Positions 37,094 through 49,986 of a stretch of DNA of 64,000 nucleotides are shown piece after piece. The notes below the pieces were generated by a model. It saw only the letters and a list, made by a program, of their open reading frames with translations, had not been told where the DNA came from and made no database searches. Positions within the stretch are counted from its first letter, which is position 1. Each line of letters begins with the position of its first letter. The stretch comes from Trichomonas vaginalis G3 (lineage: Eukaryota > Parabasalia > Trichomonadida > Trichomonadidae), in contig NC_067203.1 in assembly GCF_026262505.1 (NCBI RefSeq), positions 22,115,411-22,179,410 on the forward strand. The letters run 5' to 3'. The translations under genes were made by a program, and so were the position numbers.

Positions 37094-39995
37094 ATGCAAT
37101 TATGGTTATTTTCCTAAAAAGATTATTGAAGATATTTTTGATATCATTCCGTATAATAACCGCTATGCAAAGTCATACTTTGAACTTGTCAAACATATAT
37201 ATGATGATTATAATGTTACAGGGAACAAAAGGTATATTACTGTTTCAGAATTCCTATTTTATAAAGAATACGGAATCAAATTAAATAAATTTCATGATTT
37301 CGAAAAAATTAACTCCGAAAATCTCTATATTCATACAGAAAATACGATTTACAGAGCAATTATGTATAATGACTTAGAAAATTTCATTGCATTCACAGAA
37401 AGAGAAGAATTCGATAAAAATCAAAGACTTAATAGTAAATTATATCCAGATTATTATAGAGGATATTCATTACTTGAATTATGTTGTTACCACGGGGCAG
37501 TTGATTGTTTCAAGTTCTTAAGAACTAAATTTAACTCAGAAATAACTAACATATGTTTAGAATTTTCATTTTTAGGAGGAAATCAAGAGATCATGAGTGA
37601 ATGTTTGAAATATCAAAAACCAAATGAAAAATGCATGGAATATGCAATTATTTCACACAACATTGATTTTGTTACATTCTTGATGAATGAATACAATGAA
37701 GAGATCGATTTAGAATTATGCATAAAATATAATAATCTTGAATCATTTTTTGTTTATTTCGATCAAACCAATGATGTTAACAATTGCTTTATTAATTCAT
37801 TGAAGTTCAATATTCCATTACTTTGCGGATATTTCCTTTCACATGGTGCAAATATCAATGAAAAAATTATCTATGGAAAAACCGCTCTTCATCTTGCAGC
37901 AAAATATAATCTTAAAGATACAACCGAATTTTTTATATCACATGGTGCAAATGTTGATGCAAAGGATAACAATGGACAAACCGCTCTTCATTATGCCGCA
38001 TATTATAATAGCAAAGAAACAGCCGAACTTCTTATTTCATATGGTGCAAACATCAATGAAAAGGATAAAGATGGGAAAACTGCTCTTCATATTGCAGCAG
38101 AAAAAGATCATAAAGAAACAGCCGAACTTCTCAATTCACATGGTGCAAACATCAATGAAAAGGATAACAATGGACAAACCGCTCTTCGCTATGCAACAAC
38201 ATTATATAATAAAGAAACAGCAGAACTTCTTATTTCACATGGTGCAAACATTAATGAAAAGGATAAAGATGGGAAAACTGCTCTTCATATTGCAGCAGAA
38301 AAAGATCATAAAGAAACAGCCGAACTTCTCAATTCACATGGTGCAAACATCAATGAAAAGGATAACAATGGACAAACCGCTCTTCGCTATGCAACAACAT
38401 TATATAATAAAGAAACAGCAGAACTTCTTATTTCACATGGTGCAAACATTAATGAAAAGGATAAAGATGGGAAAACTGCTCTTCATATTGCAGCAGAAAA
38501 AGATCATAAAGAAACAGCCGAACTTCTCAATTCACATGGTGCAAACATCAATGAAAAGGATAACAATGGACAAACCGCTCTTCGCTATGCAACAACATTA
38601 TATAATAAAGAAACAGCAGAACTTCTTATTTCACATGGTGCAAACATTAATGATAAAGACAAAGATTGGAAAACAGTTCTTCATATTGCAGCAGAAAAAG
38701 ATCATAAAGAAACAGCCGAACTTCTCAATTCACATGGTGCAAACATCAATGAAAAGGATAACAATGGACAAACCGCTCTTCGCTATGCAACAACATTATA
38801 TAATAAAGAAACAGCAGAACTTCTTATTTCACATGGTGCAAACATTAATGAAAAGGATAAAGATGGGAAAACTGCTCTTCATATTGCAGCAGAAAAAGAT
38901 CATAAAGAAACAGCCGAACTTCTCAATTCACATGGTGCAAACATCAATGAAAAGGATAACAATGGACAAACCGCTCTTCGCTATGCAACAACATTATATA
39001 ATAAAGAAACAGCAGAACTTCTTATTTCACATGGTGCAAACATTAATGATAAAGACAAAGATTGGAAAACAGTTCTTCATCATGCAGCACTTATTAATAG
39101 CAAAGAAATAGTCAATCTTCTTATTTTGCATGGTGCAAAAATCAATGAAAAAGATCAAGATGGAAAAACCGCTCTTCATTATGCCGCATATTATAATAGT
39201 AAAGAAACAGTTGCACTTCTCATTTCACATGGTGCAAACATCAATGAAAAGGATAACAATGGACAAACCGCTCTTCGCTATGCAACAACATTATATAATA
39301 AAGAAACAGCAGAACTTCTTATTTCACATGGTGCAAACATTAATGATAAAGACAAAGATTGGAAAACAGTTCTTCATCATGCAGCACTTATTAATAGCAA
39401 AGAAATAGTCAATCTTCTTATTTTGCATGGTGCAAAAATCAATGAAAAAGATCAAGATGGAAAAACCGCTCTTCATTATGCCGCATATTATAATAGTAAA
39501 GAAACAGTTGCACTTCTCATTTCACATGGTGCAAACATCAATGAAAAGGATAAAGATGGGAAAACTGCTCTTCATATTGCAGCAGAAAAAGATCATAAAG
39601 AAACAGCCGAACTTCTTATTTCACATGGTGCAAATATCAATGAAAAAGATGGTAGCGGGAAAACCGCTCTTCATTATGCCGCATATTATAATAGCAAAGA
39701 AACAGCCGAACTTCTTATTTCATATGGTGCAAACATTAATGAAAAGGATAAAGATGGGAAAACTGCTCTTCATATTGCAGCAGAAAAAGATCATAAAGAA
39801 ACAGCCGAACTTCTCAATTCACATGGTGCAAACATCAATGAAAAGGATAACAATGGACAAACCGCTCTTCGCTATGCAACAACATTATATAATAAAGAAA
39901 CAGCAGAACTTCTTATTTCACATGGTGCAAACATTAATGAAAAGGATAAAGATGGGAAAAACTGCTCTTCATATTGCAGCAGAAAAAGATCATAA
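37094..39995 (+). CDS. Giant ankyrin-repeat protein, N-terminal part
   Basis: The frame is open from about 37094 to 39995, with the first ATG at 37362 (877 residues from there). Coding before that ATG is convincing (DIFDIIPYNNRYAKSY, SEFLFYKEYGIKL), but a stop at about 37091 and the palindrome arm just upstream suggest that the original N-terminus is lost. The N-terminal 160 residues are the DUF3447-like region (GYSLLELCCYHGAVDCFKFL, FSFLGGNQEIMSECLKY). From about 37,860 ankyrin repeats of exactly 33 residues begin (GKTALHIAAEKDHKETAELL). These mediate protein binding. One extra A at about 39,958 shifts the frame. Confidence 0.8.
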
Positions 39996-42900
39996 AGAAA
40001 CAGCCGAACTTCTCAATTCACATGGTGCAAACATCAATGAAAAGGATAACAATGGACAAACCGCTCTTCGCTATGCAACAACATTATATAATAAAGAAAC
40101 AGCAGAACTTCTTATTTCACATGGTGCAAACATTAATGAAAAGGATAAAGATGGGAAAACTGCTCTTCATATTGCAGCAGAAAAAGATCATAAAGAAACA
40201 GCCGAACTTCTCAATTCACATGGTGCAAACATCAATGAAAAGGATAACAATGGACAAACCGCTCTTCGCTATGCAACAACATTATATAATAAAGAAACAG
40301 CAGAACTTCTTATTTCATATGGTGCAAACATTAATGAAAAGGATAAAGATGGGAAAACTGCTCTTCATATTGCAGCATGACAAAAGAGCATAAAAGATCA
40401 TAAAGAAACAGCCGAACTTCTCAATCACATGGTGCAAACATCAATGAAAAGGATAACAATGGACAAACCGCTCTTCGCTATGCAACAACATTAATATAAT
40501 AAAGAAACAGCAGAACTTCTTATTTCACATGGTGCAAACATTAATGAAAAGGATAAAGATGGGAAAAATCTGCTTCTCATTTGCAGCAGAAAAAGATCAT
40601 AAAGAAACAGCCGAACTTCTCAATTCACATGGTGCAAACATCAATGAAAAGGATAAAGGATAACAATGGACAAACCGCTCTTCGCTATGCAACAACATTA
40701 TATAATAAAGAAACAGCAGAACTTCTTATTTCACATGGTGCAAACATTAATGATAAAGACAAAGATTGGAAAACAGTTCTTCATCATGCAGCACTTATTA
40801 ATAGCAAAGAAATAGTCAATCTTCTTATTTTGCATGGTGCAAAAATCAATGAAAAAGATCAAGATGGAAAAACCGCTCTTCATTATGCCGCATATTATAA
40901 TAGTAAAGAAACAGTTGCACTTCTCATTTCACATGGTGCAAACATCAATGAAAAGGATAACAATGGACAAACCGCTCTTCGCTATGCAACAACATTATAT
41001 AATAAGATAAAGAAACAGCAGAACTTCTTATTTCACATGGTGCAAACATTAATGATAAAGACATAAGATTGGAAAACAGTTCTTCATCATGCAGCACTTA
41101 TTAATAGCAAAGAAATAGTCAATCTTCTTATTTTGCATGGTGCAAATATCATGAAAAAGATCAAGATGGGAAAACCGCTCTTCATTATGCCGCATATTAT
41201 AATAGCAAAGAAACAGCCGAACTTCTTATTTCATATGGTGCAAACATCAATGAAAAGGATAAAGATGGAAAACTGCTCTTCATATTGCAGCAGAAAAAGA
41301 TCATAAAGAAACAGCCGAACTTCTTATTTCACATGGTGCAAATATCAATGAAAAAGTGGTAGCGGGAAAACCGCTCTTCATTATGCCGCATATTATAATA
41401 GCAAAGAAACAGCCGAACTTCTTATTTCATATGGTGCAAACATTAATGAAAAGGATAAATGATGGGAAACTGCTCTTCATATTGCAGCAGAAAAAGATCA
41501 TAAAGAAACAGCCGAACTTCTCAATTCACATGGTGCAAACATCAATGAAAAGGATAACAATGGACAAACCGCTCTTCGCTATGCAACAACATTATATAAT
41601 AAAGAAACAGCAGAACTTCTTATTTCACATGGTGCAAACATTAATGAAAAGGATAAAGATGGGAAAACTGCTCTTCATATTGCAGCAGAAAAAAGATCAT
41701 AAAGAAACAGCCGAACTTCTCAATTCACATGGTGCAAACATCAATGAAAAGGATAACAATGGACAAACCGCTCTTCGCTCTGCAACAACATTATATAATA
41801 AAGAAAACAGCAGAACTTCTTATTTCACATGGTGCAAACATTAATGAAAAGGATAAAGATGGGAAAACTGCTCTTCATATTGCAGCAGAAAAAGATCATA
41901 AAGAAACAGCCGAACTTCTCAATTCACATGGTGCAAACATCAATGAAAAGGATAACAATGGACAAAACCGCTCTTCGCTATGCAACAACATTATATAATA
42001 AAGAAACAGCAGAACTTCTTATTTCACATGGTGCAAACATTAATGATAAAGACAAAGATTGGAAAACAGTTCTTCATATTGCAGCAGAAAAAGATCATAA
42101 AGAAACAGCCGAACTTCTCAATTCACATGGTGCAAACATCAATGAAAAGGATAACAATGGACAAACCGCTCTTCGCTATGCAACAACATTATATATAAAG
42201 AAACAGCAGAACTTCTTATTTCACATGGTGCAAACATTAATGAAAAGGATAAAGATGGGAAAACTGCTCTTCATATTGCAGCAGAAAAAGATCATAAAGA
42301 AACAGCCGAACTTCTCAATTCACATGGTGCAAACATCAATGAAAAGGATAACAATGGACAAACCGCTCTTCGCTATGCAACAACATTATATAATAAAGAA
42401 ACAGCAGAACTTCTTATTTCACATGTGCAAACATTAATGATAAAGACAAAGATTGGAAAACAGTTCTTCATCATGCAGCACTTATTAATAGCAAAGAAAT
42501 AGTCAATCTTCTTATTTTGCATGGTGCAAAAATCAATGAAAAAGATCAAGATGGAAAAACCGCTCTTCATTATGCCGCATATTATAATAGTAAAGAAACA
42601 GTTGCACTTCTCATTTCACATGGTGCAAACATCAATGAAAAGGATAACAATGGACAAACCGCTCTTCGCTATGCAACAACATTATATAATAAAGAAACAG
42701 CAGAACTTCTTATTTCACATGGTGCAAACATTAATGATAAAGACAAAGATTGGAAAACAGTTCTTCATCATGCAGCACTTATTAATAGCAAAGAAATAGT
42801 CAATCTTCTTATTTTGCATGGTGCAAAAATCAATGAAAAAGATCAAGATGGAAAAACCGCTCTTCATTATGCCGCATATTATAATAGTAAAGAAACAGTT

Positions 42901-45900
42901 GCACTTCTCATTTCACATGGTGCAAACATCAATGAAAAGGATAAAGATGGGAAAACTGCTCTTCATATTGCAGCAGAAAAAGATCATAAAGAAACAGCCG
43001 AACTTCTCAATTCACATGGTGCAAACATCAATGAAAAGGATAACAATGGACAAACCGCTCTTCGCTATGCCGCATATTATAATAGCAAAGAAACAGCCGA
43101 ACTTCTTATTTCATATGGTGCAAACATTAATGAAAAGGATAAAGATGGGAAAACTGCTCTTCATATTGCAGCAGAAAAAGATCATAAAGAAACAGCCGAA
43201 CTTCTCAATTCACATGGTGCAAACATCAATGAAAAGGATAACAATGGACAAACCGCTCTTCGCTATGCAACAACATTATATAATAAAGAAACAGCAGAAC
43301 TTCTTATTTCATATGGTGCAAACATTAATGAAAAGGATAAAGATGGGAAAACTGCTCTTCATATTGCAGCAGAAAAAGATCATAAAGCAATAAAGAAACA
43401 GCCGAACTTCTCAATTCACATGGTGCAAACATCAATGAAAAGGATAACAATGGACAAACCGCTCTTCGCTATGCAACAACATTATATAATAAAGAAACAG
43501 CAGAACTTCTTATTTCACATGGTGCAAACATTAATGAAAGGATAAAGATGGGAAAACTGCTCTTCATATTGCAGCAGAAAAAGATCATAAAGAAACAGCC
43601 GAACTTCTCAATTCACATGGTGCAAACATCAATGAAAAGGATAACAATGGACAAACCGCTCTTCGCTATGCAACAATATTATATAATAAAGAAACAGCAG
43701 AACTTCTTATTTCACATGGTGCAAACATTAATGAAAAGGATAAAGATGGGAAAACTGCTCTTCATATTGCAGCAGAAAAAGATCATAAAGAAACAGCCGA
43801 ACTTCTCAATTCACATGGTGCAAACATCAATGAAAAGGATAACAATGGACAAACGCTCTTCGCTATGCAACAACATTATATAATAAAGAAACAGCAGAAC
43901 TTCTTATTTCACATGGTGCAAACATTAATGATAAAGACAAAGATTGGAAAACAGTTCTTCATATTGCAGCAGAAAAAGATCATAAAGAAACAGCCGAACT
44001 TCTCAATTCACATGGTGCAAACATCAATGAAAAGGATAACAATGGACAAACCGCTCTTCGCTATGCAACAACATTATATAATAAAGAAACAGCAGAACTT
44101 CTTATTTCACATGGTGCAAACATTAATGAAAAGGATAAAGATGGAAAACTGCTCTTCATATGCAGCAGAAAAAGATCATAAAGAAACAGCCGAACTTCTC
44201 AATTCACATGGTGCAAACATCAATGAAAAGGATAACAATGGACAAACCGCTCTTCGCTATGCAACAACATTATATAATAAAGAAACAGCAGAACTTCTTA
44301 TTTCACATGGTGCAAACATTAATGATAAAGACAAAGATTGGAAAACAGTTCTTCATCATGCAGCACTTATTAATAGCAAAGAAATAGTCAATCTTCTTAT
44401 TTTGCATGGTGCAAAAATCAATGAAAAAGATCAAGATGGAAAAACCGCTCTCATTATGCCGCATATTATAATAGTAAAGAAACAGTTGCACTTCTCATTT
44501 CACATGGTGCAAACATCAATGAAAAGGATAACAATGGACAAACCGCTCTTCGCTATGCAACAACATTATATAATAAAGAAACAGCAGAACTTCTTATTTC
44601 ACATGGTGCAAACATTAATGATAAAGACAAAGATTGGAAAACAGTTCTTCATCATGCAGCACTTATTAATAGCAAAGAAATAGTCAATCTTCTTATTTTG
44701 CATGGTGCAAATATCAATGAAAAAGATCAAGATGGGAAAACCGCTCTTCATTATGCCGCATATTATAATAGCAAAGAAACAGCCGAACTTCTTATTTCAT
44801 ATGGTGCAAACATTAATGAAAAGGATAAAGATGGGAAAACTGCTCTTCATATTGCAGCAGAAAAAGATCATAAAGAAACAGCCGAACTTCTCAATTCACA
44901 TGGTGCAAACATCAATGAAAAGGATAACAATGGACAAACCGCTCTTCGCTATGCAACAACATTATATAATAAAGAAACAGCAGAACTTCTTATTTCATAT
45001 GGTGCAAACATTAATGAAAAGGATAAAGATGGGAAAACTGCTCTTCATATTGCAGCAGAAAAAGATCATAAAGAAACAGCCGAACTTCTCAATTCACATG
45101 GTGCAAACATCAATGAAAAGGATAACAATGGACAAACCGCTCTTCGCTATGCAACAACATTATATAATAAAGAAACAGCAGAACTTCTTATTTCACATGG
45201 TGCAAACATTAATGAAAAGGATAAAGATGGGAAAACTGCTCTTCATATTGCAGCAGAAAAAGATCATAAAGAAACAGCCGAACTTCTCAATTCACATGGT
45301 GCAAACATCAATGAAAAGGATAACAATGGACAAACCGCTCTTCGCTATGCAACAACATTATATAATAAAGAAACAGCAGAACTTCTTATTTCACATGGTG
45401 CAAACATTAATGATAAAGACAAAGATTGGAAAACAGTTCTTCATCATGCAGCACTTATTAATAGCAAAGAAATAGTCAATCTTCTTATTTTGCATGGTGC
45501 AAAAATCAATGAAAAAGATCAAGATGGAAAAACCGCTCTTCATTATGCCGCATATTATAATAGTAAAGAAACAGTTGCACTTCTCATTTCACATGGTGCA
45601 AACATCAATGAAAAGGATAACAATGGACAAACCGCTCTTCGCTATGCAACAACATTATATAATAAAGAAACAGCAGAACTTCTTATTTCACATGGTGCAA
45701 ACATTAATGATAAAGACAAAGATTGGAAAACAGTTCTTCATCATGCAGCACTTATTAATAGCAAAGAAATAGTCAATCTTCTTATTTTGCATGGTGCAAA
45801 TATCAATGAAAAAGATCAAGATGGGAAAACCGCTCTTCATTATGCCGCATATTATAATAGCAAAGAAACAGCCGAACTTCTTATTTCATATGGTGCAAAC

Positions 45901-48100
45901 ATCAATGAAAAGGATAAAGATGGGAAAACTGCTCTTCATATTGCAGCAGAAAAAGATCATAAAGAAACAGCCGAACTTCTTATTTCACATGGTGCAAATA
46001 TCAATGAAAAAGATGGTAGCGGGAAAACCGCTCTTCATTATGCCGCATATTATAATAGCAAAGAAACAGCCGAACTTCTTATTTCATATGGTGCAAACAT
46101 TAATGAAAAGGATAAAGATGGGAAAACTGCTCTTCATATTGCAGCAGAAAAAGATCATAAAGAAACAGCCGAACTTCTCAATTCACATGGTGCAAACATC
46201 AATGAAAAGGATAACAATGGACAAACCGCTCTTCGCTATGCAACAACATTATATAATAAAGAAACAGCAGAACTTCTTATTTCACATGGTGCAAACATTA
46301 ATGAAAAGGATAAAGATGGGAAAACTGCTCTTCATATTGCAGCAGAAAAAGATCATAAAGAAACAGCCGAACTTCTCAATTCACATGGTGCAAACATCAA
46401 TGAAAAGGATAACAATGGACAAACCGCTCTTCGCTATGCAACAACATTATATAATAAAGAAACAGCAGAACTTCTTATTTCACATGGTGCAAACATTAAT
46501 GAAAAGGATAAAGATGGGAAAACTGCTCTTCATATTGCAGCAGAAAAAGATCATAAAGAAACAGCCGAACTTCTCAATTCACATGGTGCAAACATCAATG
46601 AAAAGGATAACAATGGACAAACCGCTCTTCGCTATGCAACAACATTATATAATAAAGAAACAGCAGAACTTCTTATTTCACATGGTGCAAACATTAATGA
46701 TAAAGACAAAGATTGGAAAACAGTTCTTCATCATGCAGCACTTATTAATAGCAAAGAAATAGTCAATCTTCTTATTTTGCATGGTGCAAATATCAATGAA
46801 AAAGATCAAGATGGGAAAACCGCTCTTCATTATGCCGCATATTATAATAGCAAAGAAACAGCCGAACTTCTTATTTCATATGGTGCAAACATCAATGAAA
46901 AGGATAAAGATGGACAAACCGCTCTTCGCTATGCAACAACATTATATAATAAAGAAACAGCAGAACTTCTTATTTCACATGGTGCAAACATTAATGAAAA
47001 GGATAAAGATGGGAAAACTGCTCTTCATATTGCAGCAGAAAAAGATCATAAAGAAACAGCCGAACTTCTCAATTCACATGGTGCAAACATCAATGAAAAG
47101 GATAACAATGGACAAACCGCTCTTCGCTATGCAACAACATTATATAATAAAGAAACAGCAGAACTTCTTATTTCACATGGTGCAAACATTAATGATAAAG
47201 ACAAAGATTGGAAAACAGTTCTTCATCATGCAGCACTTATTAATAGCAAAGAAATAGTCAATCTTCTTATTTTGCATGGTGCAAATATCAATGAAAAAGA
47301 TCAAGATGGGAAAACCGCTCTTCATTATGCCGCATATTATAATAGCAAAGAAACAGCCGAACTTCTTATTTCATATGGTGCAAACATCAATGAAAAGGAT
47401 AAAGATGGGAAAACTGCTCTTCATATTGCAGCAGAAAAAGATCATAAAGAAACAGCCGAACTTCTTATTTCACATGGTGCAAATATCAATGAAAAAGATC
47501 AAGATGGGAAAACCGCTCTTCATTATGCCGCATATTATAATAGCAAAGAAACAGCCGAACTTCTTATTTCATATGGTGCAAACATTAATGAAAAGGATAA
47601 AGATGGGAAAACTGCTCTTCATATTGCAGCAGAAAAAGATCATAAAGAAACAGCCGAACTTCTCAATTCACATGGTGCAAACATCAATGAAAAGGATAAC
47701 AATGGACAAACCGCTCTTCGCTATGCAACAACATTATATAATAAAGAAACAGCAGAACTTCTTATTTCATATGGTGCAAACATTAATGAAAAGGATAAAG
47801 ATGGGAAAACTGCTCTTCATATTGCAGCAGAAAAAGATCATAAAGAAACAGCCGAACTTCTCAATTCACATGGTGCAAACATCAATGAAAAGGATAACAA
47901 TGGACAAACCGCTCTTCGCTATGCAACAACATTATATAATAAAGAAACAGCAGAACTTCTTATTTCATATGGTGCAAACATTAATGAAAAGGATAAAGAT
48001 GGGAAAACTGCTCTTCATATTGCAGCAGAAAAAGATCATAAAGAAACAGCCGAACTTCTTATTTCATATGGTGCAAATATCAATGAAAAAGATAAATATT
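37860..48100 (+). repeat. Array of about 100 ankyrin repeats, 99 bp unit
   Basis: Five unit types recur: DKDGKTALHIAAEKDHKE, DNNGQTALRYATTLYNKE, DKDWKTVLHHAALINSKE, DQDGKTALHYAAYYNSKE and a DGSGKTALHYAAYY variant. They are arranged in higher-order patterns, mainly alternating pairs (198 bp) and B-C-D triplets (297 bp). Copies of one type are almost identical at DNA level, including silent sites, so the array expanded or was homogenised recently. Confidence 0.95.
39996..44697 (+). pseudogene. Ankyrin array, middle part with many frameshifts
   Basis: The repeats continue but the frame changes every few hundred bases through single-base or few-base indels, for example near 40,378, 40,424, 40,490, 40,566, 40,650, 41,003, 41,062, 41,150, 41,460, 41,690, 41,800, 41,966, 42,190, 42,425, 43,390, 43,540, 43,853, 44,145 and 44,447. 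Base substitutions are almost absent. This is unlike normal pseudogene decay and may be an assembly or read-error artefact in unresolvable repeats. If so, the gene would be one frame of about 3,650 residues. Confidence 0.7.
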
Positions 48101-48102
48101 GA
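44698..48102 (+). CDS. Giant ankyrin-repeat protein, C-terminal part
   Basis: This clean frame of 1,134 residues consists only of 33-residue ankyrin repeats, about 34 of them, ending NINEKDKY at TGA 48100-48102. Its first Met (MHGANINEK) lies inside a repeat and is not a real start; it is the downstream part of the gene opening at 37 kb. The stop comes abruptly in the middle of a unit. Beyond it, scraps such as TVLHIAAVYYSKENAELM near 48,405-48,458 show that more repeats once followed. The product is expected to be a long solenoid scaffold. Confidence 0.8.
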   Translation: MHGANINEKDQDGKTALHYAAYYNSKETAELLISYGANINEKDKDGKTALHIAAEKDHKETAELLNSHGANINEKDNNGQTALRYATTLYNKETAELLISYGANINEKDKDGKTALHIAAEKDHKETAELLNSHGANINEKDNNGQTALRYATTLYNKETAELLISHGANINEKDKDGKTALHIAAEKDHKETAELLNSHGANINEKDNNGQTALRYATTLYNKETAELLISHGANINDKDKDWKTVLHHAALINSKEIVNLLILHGAKINEKDQDGKTALHYAAYYNSKETVALLISHGANINEKDNNGQTALRYATTLYNKETAELLISHGANINDKDKDWKTVLHHAALINSKEIVNLLILHGANINEKDQDGKTALHYAAYYNSKETAELLISYGANINEKDKDGKTALHIAAEKDHKETAELLISHGANINEKDGSGKTALHYAAYYNSKETAELLISYGANINEKDKDGKTALHIAAEKDHKETAELLNSHGANINEKDNNGQTALRYATTLYNKETAELLISHGANINEKDKDGKTALHIAAEKDHKETAELLNSHGANINEKDNNGQTALRYATTLYNKETAELLISHGANINEKDKDGKTALHIAAEKDHKETAELLNSHGANINEKDNNGQTALRYATTLYNKETAELLISHGANINDKDKDWKTVLHHAALINSKEIVNLLILHGANINEKDQDGKTALHYAAYYNSKETAELLISYGANINEKDKDGQTALRYATTLYNKETAELLISHGANINEKDKDGKTALHIAAEKDHKETAELLNSHGANINEKDNNGQTALRYATTLYNKETAELLISHGANINDKDKDWKTVLHHAALINSKEIVNLLILHGANINEKDQDGKTALHYAAYYNSKETAELLISYGANINEKDKDGKTALHIAAEKDHKETAELLISHGANINEKDQDGKTALHYAAYYNSKETAELLISYGANINEKDKDGKTALHIAAEKDHKETAELLNSHGANINEKDNNGQTALRYATTLYNKETAELLISYGANINEKDKDGKTALHIAAEKDHKETAELLNSHGANINEKDNNGQTALRYATTLYNKETAELLISYGANINEKDKDGKTALHIAAEKDHKETAELLISYGANINEKDKY

Positions 48103-48460
48103 GGAACTGCATAAGTATTTGACAATAATACAGAGTCACCACATGAAAGGCAGTAAAAATTTTAAATTTAAACATCTTTTAATAACTCAAGTATCTTATC
48201 TTGTCTTTTTATACTGGAGTGATGCTCCTTATTTTAATCTTTCATATTTTTTGACTATCTTCTTTCGCATTGAGAATATATTAATACCAAAGATAAATCA
48301 AGTTAAACTGCTCTTCACAAATCCTCAAAATTAAATTGAAAACATACAGAAGAGATTCTACTTTACATGATACAGATATTAACTCAACAGATGATCTATC
48401 TGAACTGTTCTTCATATTGCAGCAGTTTATTATAGTAAAGAAAATGCAGAATTAATGTAA
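48103..48460 (+). pseudogene. Decayed ankyrin repeats after the stop
   Basis: Fragments TALHKSSK (near 48,310) and TVLHIAAVYYSKENAELM (48,405-48,458) match ankyrin units with several substitutions and frame changes. Unlike the middle of the array, these copies show true sequence divergence. Confidence 0.55.
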
Positions 48461-48754
48461 ATGATAAGAACCAACATGCCGTCCTTGTATTAACAATGTC
48501 GAGAAATATGATTTTTGTGTGCAAATTTGTATTAAGTAAAAAATAATTCATCAATTGTCAATTGGAAAATATACATCATTCTAATGATGTATGTAAATGA
48601 AGGATTACTTTTTTAAGTGTAAAGTTCATATTTATTCAATTAAAATATTATATTTTTTATTGTAGGAATGAAATGAAATCTGTTACAATTAAATTAAAGC
48701 ATAGAAATCCCTTTTACATTATCTTTTTTTGTTTTATTTCATTCCTAACCAGGT

Positions 48755-48945
48755 TTAGTCGAATTCCTCATCCACAATATCCGAATCAAAAGAACTTTTC
48801 GAATTATATTCAAGTCTTAATTTTTCAAGATCAAATCTTACAGAATCAAGCAACTCATATGTTGGACTGTTGCATAGAAGAGAATATCTGAAAGTTTCAT
48901 TTGTAAATTTAACAATGTAACTAGAAAACACAACAAAAGTTTATC
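48755..48945 (-). pseudogene. Fragment of an unknown gene, C-terminal part
   Basis: On the minus strand an open frame of about 60 codons reads VKFTNETFRYSLLCNSPTYE, then LLDSVRFDLEKLRLEYNSK and an acidic end, DSDIVDEEFD, at TAA 48755-48757. The composition is coding-like but an in-frame stop lies upstream. The plus-strand frame across the same bases looks less protein-like. Function unknown. Confidence 0.35.
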
Positions 48946-49569
48946 AATATCGAATTACAACAGTAAGACAGCACTCAGCTTTCTTCTCAATTAGCTATGT
49001 CGTTTTGTCCCTATTGACTTTCTAACAAAAAAGACTTCTTTAAATATATAGCTTATAGAAACAATTAGACATAAAAATCAAGTTCAATGCTTTTTTAAAA
49101 GTAAAAATGTTAACAGAGTCTAGATAGAATTAATTTGTAATTAAAAATTTCAAAAATAAGCCGCCAATAGTCCAATTTTTGAGCCAATGAAAATTGTGAT
49201 ACTTTGAATGATATCCGAATGTCAAGCATAATGAAGTTATAACAATTTCTTCTCTTATCATTTGTTAAACTATTCAATCTTTAATCTATCTATCAAAATT
49301 GTTTTTTATGATTCAATGATTTTCTTTTAAACATTAACAATTGCACAAAATCAAAACTCCAAAATAATTTACAACATTTAATCTTCATCGTGCTTTTAAA
49401 AAAATTAATTTTTTTGGAAACTTCTGCTTAATATTATCTATCCAAGAAAGAAATGAATATATACATTATGAAATAGTGTTACTATTATATTGTACAATTT
49501 CAGAACAAAATTTGGATAACTTATGGACTTTGTTTTATAAAGTTTACGTATCGTTTTAATGCACTCTAA
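48946..49569. other. Intergenic DNA
   Basis: No gene recognised. From about 49,380 it is a copy of the region upstream of the gene at 31828. Confidence 0.6.
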
Positions 49570-49986
49570 ATGGGTCTCGTAAGAACTATCACAATCGACG
49601 GCGTTAAATATGTCATGCAATACCCTGGACCACAAAAGAGAACTACGGGAACTTTCATTGCAGCCGATGAAATTGTACTCGCTCTTGGATGCATTTTTAG
49701 TACTACGCCTGAAATTTATGCTGAGATGATATATGATTTGCTCCACTTAAATCAAGAAACAGTACAACCTTGGGATATTTACAATGTTGTATTGGAAAGC
49801 AAGTTTTGGGCAATTTTCAAAATTTTACTTGGTATTAGTCATGACATGATGTTTCGTGCTCATTTCTTTACTATATTTCAGTGCATAGTTCAACTCATGC
49901 CAGATAAACTAAAGAACGAAAATCCAAGAGTACCCTATATTTCCAACTCTTGGAAATTTTTCATGACCCCCTACCCAGGGTCCTAA
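49570..49986 (+). pseudogene. Small protein copy 2, interrupted by a foldback element
   Basis: The first 120 residues match the product of 31828 with a handful of changes (for example V to I and K to A near residues 74 and 82). At 49,931 a TA-flanked element begins, so the last 17 residues (PYISNSWKFFMTPYPGS) are encoded by element DNA. The original 3' end is displaced past 53,854 and is not clearly recognisable there. Confidence 0.8.

Noticed and set aside
37860..48100. Long tandem direct repeats resembling a satellite or CRISPR-like array
   Set aside because: The unit is 99 bp without unique spacers and encodes ankyrin repeats in one frame; other frames with MVQTSMKRI-type products are shadows.
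48673..48891. 72-codon plus-strand frame
   Set aside because: Low-complexity Phe/Ile-rich product; the minus strand over the same bases looks more coding.
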